From positions 124,001 through 188,000 of the forward strand of contig NZ_LMHC01000021.1 in the NCBI RefSeq assembly GCF_001427665.1: DNA of 64,000 bases, written 5' to 3'. The translations under genes and the position numbers were made by a program. The notes under the pieces are model-generated. The model was not told the DNA's origin. It was given only the letters and a program-made list of their open reading frames with translations, and did no database searches. The stretch comes from Caulobacter sp. Root655. GTDB lineage: Bacteria; Pseudomonadota; Alphaproteobacteria; Caulobacterales; Caulobacteraceae. Of this stretch, positions 61,158 to 64,000 are shown one piece after another. Within the stretch, counting starts at the first letter, position 1. Each line of letters starts with the position of its first letter.

Positions 61158-63671
61158 ATGATCAACCGTCGCAACGTCCTGACCCTGATCGGCGGTCTGC
61201 CCGCCGTCGCCCTGCCTGTCAGAGCCATGGCCGCATCGCCCGGCGTCGCCCCGCTGGACGCGGCCGGCGGCGGGCCGCGCAAGCGCATTGCGCTCGACGC
61301 GGGCTGGAAATTCCATCTGGGCGACGCCCATGAGCTTGATCGCGATTTCGGCTTCGGCGCGCAGCAGCGCACCTATGCCAAGCAGGGCTTCGGCGCCTCA
61401 TACGTCGCGTCGCCGGATTTCACCGACATCCAGTGGGGCAAGACGAACTTCGACGACAGCGGCTGGCAGGACGTGATCCTGCCCCATGACTGGGCCGTTT
61501 CGCTGCCGTTCACCCCCAACGAGCGGTTCAAGGCCACCGGGCCCAAGAGCGAGGATCCGCGCAACGGCCATGGCTTCAAGCCGCTGGGCCGCGAGTATCC
61601 GGCCACCAGCGTCGGCTGGTACCGCTACAAGTTCGACCTGTCGCAGGCGGATATGGGCAAGCGGCTGACGCTGGAGTTCGACGGGATCTTCCGCGACGCG
61701 CTGATCATGGTGAACGGCTACATCCTGGCGCGCAACGAAAGCGGCTATGCGCCCTTCAGTGTCGACTTCACCGACGTCGCCAATCTGGACGGCCACAACC
61801 TGATCACCATCCGCGTCGATGCGACCTTGGGCGAAGGCTGGTTCTACGAAGGCGCGGGCATCTATCGCCGCGTGCACCTGGTGAAGAGGGCCCCCATTCA
61901 CGTGCCCCAATGGGGCGTCCTGATCCGCGGTCGCGCGGACGGGCGGGTGGATATCGTCACCCAGGTGCGCCAAGCGGATGACAAGACGGCCGACGCAGTG
62001 GTCGTCTCGACCCTGCTGGATCCGGACGGCAAGGTGGTCGCCAGCGAGCGCTCGCCGACGACCGCGCCCAGCCCCTGGGGCGAAACGACCGTTCCGCAGA
62101 CGCTGAACGTCGCGTCCCCGCGCCTCTGGGACGTGCATCGTCCCGAACTGTACACGCTGCGCACCGCGATCGAGGTCGACGGCGCCGTGGTCGACCAGAC
62201 CGAGAACCGCTTCGGCCTGCGCGACATCCGCTTCGATGCGGATCGCGGCTTCTTCCTCAACGGCCGTTCGGTCAAGCTGCGCGGAGCCAATATCCACCAG
62301 GACCATGCGGGCGTCGGCTGCGCGGTCACCAAGGAGCTCAACCGTTTCCGCCTGGAGCGGATGATCGAGATGGGCTGCAACGCCATCCGCTGCTCGCACA
62401 ATCCGCAGTCGGCGGAGTTCATGGACCTGTGCGACGAGATGGGCCTGCTGGTCATCGCGGAGAACCGCCAGATGATTTCCAGCGAGGCGGGGCTGGACCA
62501 GCTGGAGCGGCTGGTGCTGCGCGACCGCAACCGCCCGAGCGTCATCCTCTGGTCGATCGGCAACGAGGAGCCGCAGGAAGGCAGCGTGCGCAGCGCCCGG
62601 GTCGCGCGAACGATGATCCGCACCGTGCGCAGGCTCGATCCGACCCGGCTGATCGGCGCGGCGTTCGACAACAGCTTCACCAAGCCGCAAGCGCTCGCCA
62701 GCGCGCTCGACTTCGTCGGCGTCAACTACAACCCCAACGAACTGGTGAAGGTGCACGAGACCTTCCCCAGGACGATCGTCATCGCCAGCGAAACGGGATC
62801 GAGCGTCGGCACGCGCGGCGTCTATGTCGGCGACGACAAGCGCCGCCACCTGCCGGCCTACGACAACGAGAAGGTGCCTTGGGGCCAGTTCGCGCACGAA
62901 TGGCTGCCCGACGTCGAGAACAAGCCCTATGTGGCCGGGGGCTTCGTGTGGACGGGCCTGGACTATCATGGCGAGCCCTCGCCCTTCTACACCTTCCCCA
63001 GCGTCGGCTCGCAGTTCGGCGTCTACGACAGCTGCGGCTTTCCGAAGGATACGGCCTATTATATCCGCGCCTGGTGGCGGCAGGATGAGCCGCTGGTCCA
63101 CCTGCTGCCGCATTGGAATTGGGCGGGGCGTGAGGGGCAGCCGATCGACGTGTGGTGCTACAGCAACCTTGAGGAAGTCGAGCTTTGGCTCAACGGCAAG
63201 AGCCTTGGCCGCAAGGCGGTCGAGAAGTTCGGCTACGCCACGTGGCAGGTTCCGTTCGCGCCCGGCAAGCTGGAGGCGCGCGGCTATCGTCAGGGTCGTG
63301 CGATCGCCAGTTCGACACGCGAAACGGCCGGCGCGCCCGCCGCATTGCGGCTTTCGGCGGTGCGCGGCAGGCTCAAGGCGGACGGGCAGGACACCGCCAT
63401 CGTGCGCGTCTCGGCCGTGGACGCGACGGGTCGGCCCGTGCCGACCGCGGAACTGCCGGTGCGCTTCGCGCTCGACGGTCCCTTGTGGCTGGCGGGCACG
63501 GGCAATGGCGATCCCTCCAGCCTTGAGATCGAAACCCAGCCGACGCGCCGGCTGTTCAGCGGCCTATGCCAGGTGATCCTGCGCACCCGTCCCGGCCAAA
63601 CCGGCCAGGCGCGGCTCGTCGCCCAGGCCGACGGCGTCCGTTCGGCGCAGCTGGATTTCACGCTCGGATGA
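61158..63671 (+). CDS. GH2 beta-galactosidase-like enzyme, secreted (Tat-type signal)
   Basis: An 837-residue enzyme. MINRRNVLTLIGGLPAVALP has a twin-Arg and hydrophobic core, suggesting Tat export. Domains follow the GH2 order: sugar-binding jelly roll (WQDVILPHDWAVSLPF), immunoglobulin-like sandwich, TIM barrel with acid/base E470 in WSIGNEEPQ and nucleophile E545 in VIASETGSS, then DUF4982-like and a final Ig-like domain (LKADGQDTAIVRVSAVDATG). It probably cleaves beta-galactosyl caps, complementing GH31 and GH27. Start chosen for the signal peptide; the frame is open further upstream. Confidence 0.88.
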   Translation: MINRRNVLTLIGGLPAVALPVRAMAASPGVAPLDAAGGGPRKRIALDAGWKFHLGDAHELDRDFGFGAQQRTYAKQGFGASYVASPDFTDIQWGKTNFDDSGWQDVILPHDWAVSLPFTPNERFKATGPKSEDPRNGHGFKPLGREYPATSVGWYRYKFDLSQADMGKRLTLEFDGIFRDALIMVNGYILARNESGYAPFSVDFTDVANLDGHNLITIRVDATLGEGWFYEGAGIYRRVHLVKRAPIHVPQWGVLIRGRADGRVDIVTQVRQADDKTADAVVVSTLLDPDGKVVASERSPTTAPSPWGETTVPQTLNVASPRLWDVHRPELYTLRTAIEVDGAVVDQTENRFGLRDIRFDADRGFFLNGRSVKLRGANIHQDHAGVGCAVTKELNRFRLERMIEMGCNAIRCSHNPQSAEFMDLCDEMGLLVIAENRQMISSEAGLDQLERLVLRDRNRPSVILWSIGNEEPQEGSVRSARVARTMIRTVRRLDPTRLIGAAFDNSFTKPQALASALDFVGVNYNPNELVKVHETFPRTIVIASETGSSVGTRGVYVGDDKRRHLPAYDNEKVPWGQFAHEWLPDVENKPYVAGGFVWTGLDYHGEPSPFYTFPSVGSQFGVYDSCGFPKDTAYYIRAWWRQDEPLVHLLPHWNWAGREGQPIDVWCYSNLEEVELWLNGKSLGRKAVEKFGYATWQVPFAPGKLEARGYRQGRAIASSTRETAGAPAALRLSAVRGRLKADGQDTAIVRVSAVDATGRPVPTAELPVRFALDGPLWLAGTGNGDPSSLEIETQPTRRLFSGLCQVILRTRPGQTGQARLVAQADGVRSAQLDFTLG

Positions 63672-63760
63672 GCACATTGCGCGCCGGCGAACGGAGCGTC
63701 CGGAGCTTCGCTCCGCCACCTCACCATGATGGCCGGAGCATCTCGACGCCGCGGCGGGGC

Positions 63761-64000
63761 TCACCTCAAGGTTTGTGCGCTAATATACGCGAGGATCAAC
63801 GCCAAGTCCCCGGTTCGTCCCGATAGCCAGGCCCTGGTGCGGCAGGAAATCGACCGCCAGATGTGCTTTAGGCTCAGCAAACGGTTCGAGATCGTTCCCA
63901 CGTCGGAACCCGGCGCCGGGCGCGTGCGCACGGCGATCGCCCACATCGCGCCCACGAATCCAGCAGGCTCGGCCGCGACCGCCGCGGCCAGCTTCTTCAT
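63761..64000 (-). CDS. Unrecognised protein, partial at window edge
   Basis: The frame gives 79 residues ending TGDLALILAYISAQTLR. An ATG lies exactly at the window edge, but the gene may start further right. AGFVGAMWAIAVRTRP and SLKHIWRSISCRTRAWLSGR look like real coding sequence; I do not recognise the family. A degraded copy of its 3' end lies at 58782-58811, the two flanking the GH27-GH2 pair. Confidence 0.5.
   Translation of the reverse strand: MKKLAAAVAAEPAGFVGAMWAIAVRTRPAPGSDVGTISNRLLSLKHIWRSISCRTRAWLSGRTGDLALILAYISAQTLR

Overview
The window reads as a chromosomal segment of a GC-rich alphaproteobacterium, most likely a Caulobacter-like member of the Caulobacteraceae. The basis is very high GC with matching codon use, two roughly 1000-residue TonB-dependent receptors tied to glycan-degrading enzymes, NodT-type RND efflux, and a VirB cluster. 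No rRNA, tRNA or CRISPR array was seen.

Region 1 (1-4818, minus strand): virB1-virB2-virB3-virB4-virB6 of a type IV secretion system (virB6 runs off the left edge), with a small LuxR-type DNA-binding protein upstream. Region 2 (4819-18464): a glycan/gluconate locus with a GntR/FadR regulator, gluconokinase, two tandem GH55-like double beta-helix proteins with C-terminal beta-propellers, a TonB-dependent receptor, a LacI regulator and an MFS carrier. A near-identical palindrome lies upstream of the GntR gene, the first GH55-like gene and the receptor, so a single regulon is likely. Region 3 (18720-27615): an AraC regulator, a fatty-acid desaturase coupled to a small membrane protein, and a complete RND efflux system (MFP, RND pump, outer-membrane factor) with its TetR repressor and two matching operator-like inverted repeats.

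Region 4 (about 28361-48856): a 20.5-kb Tn5053/Tn7-like transposon (TniA, TniB, TniQ, no TnsA) bounded by clusters of 19-21-bp repeats of one family. Its left end sits in the 3' end of a serine resolvase gene. The cargo is a defence island: a nuclease-STAND ATPase-repeat protein (Avs-like), an AbiJ/HEPN-like protein, an operon of DNA methyltransferase + double-GHKL ATPase/histidine kinase + divergent receiver-domain protein + small HEPN-motif protein, a TIR + putAbiC pair, and a DUF2971 protein. The methyltransferase/double-GHKL/receiver/HEPN operon is the best candidate here for an undescribed system. It joins modification, MORC-like ATPase, two-component-like signalling and a possible RNase effector, and no restriction nuclease was recognised.

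Region 5 (48857-64000): debris beside the transposon (two broken copies of a transposon-end membrane gene, an azoreductase fragment), then a second glycan locus: GH31 alpha-xylosidase with PA14, TonB-dependent receptor, a flavin monooxygenase, GH27 alpha-galactosidase and GH2 beta-galactosidase. The set suits removal of xylose and galactose side chains, for example from xyloglucan. A short motif recurs upstream of the GH31, receptor and GH27 genes. The GH27-GH2 pair is flanked by direct copies of the 3' end of an unrecognised gene, the right-hand copy being an open frame running to the window edge.

Functions are assigned by recognising motifs and family resemblance by eye. No database search was run.
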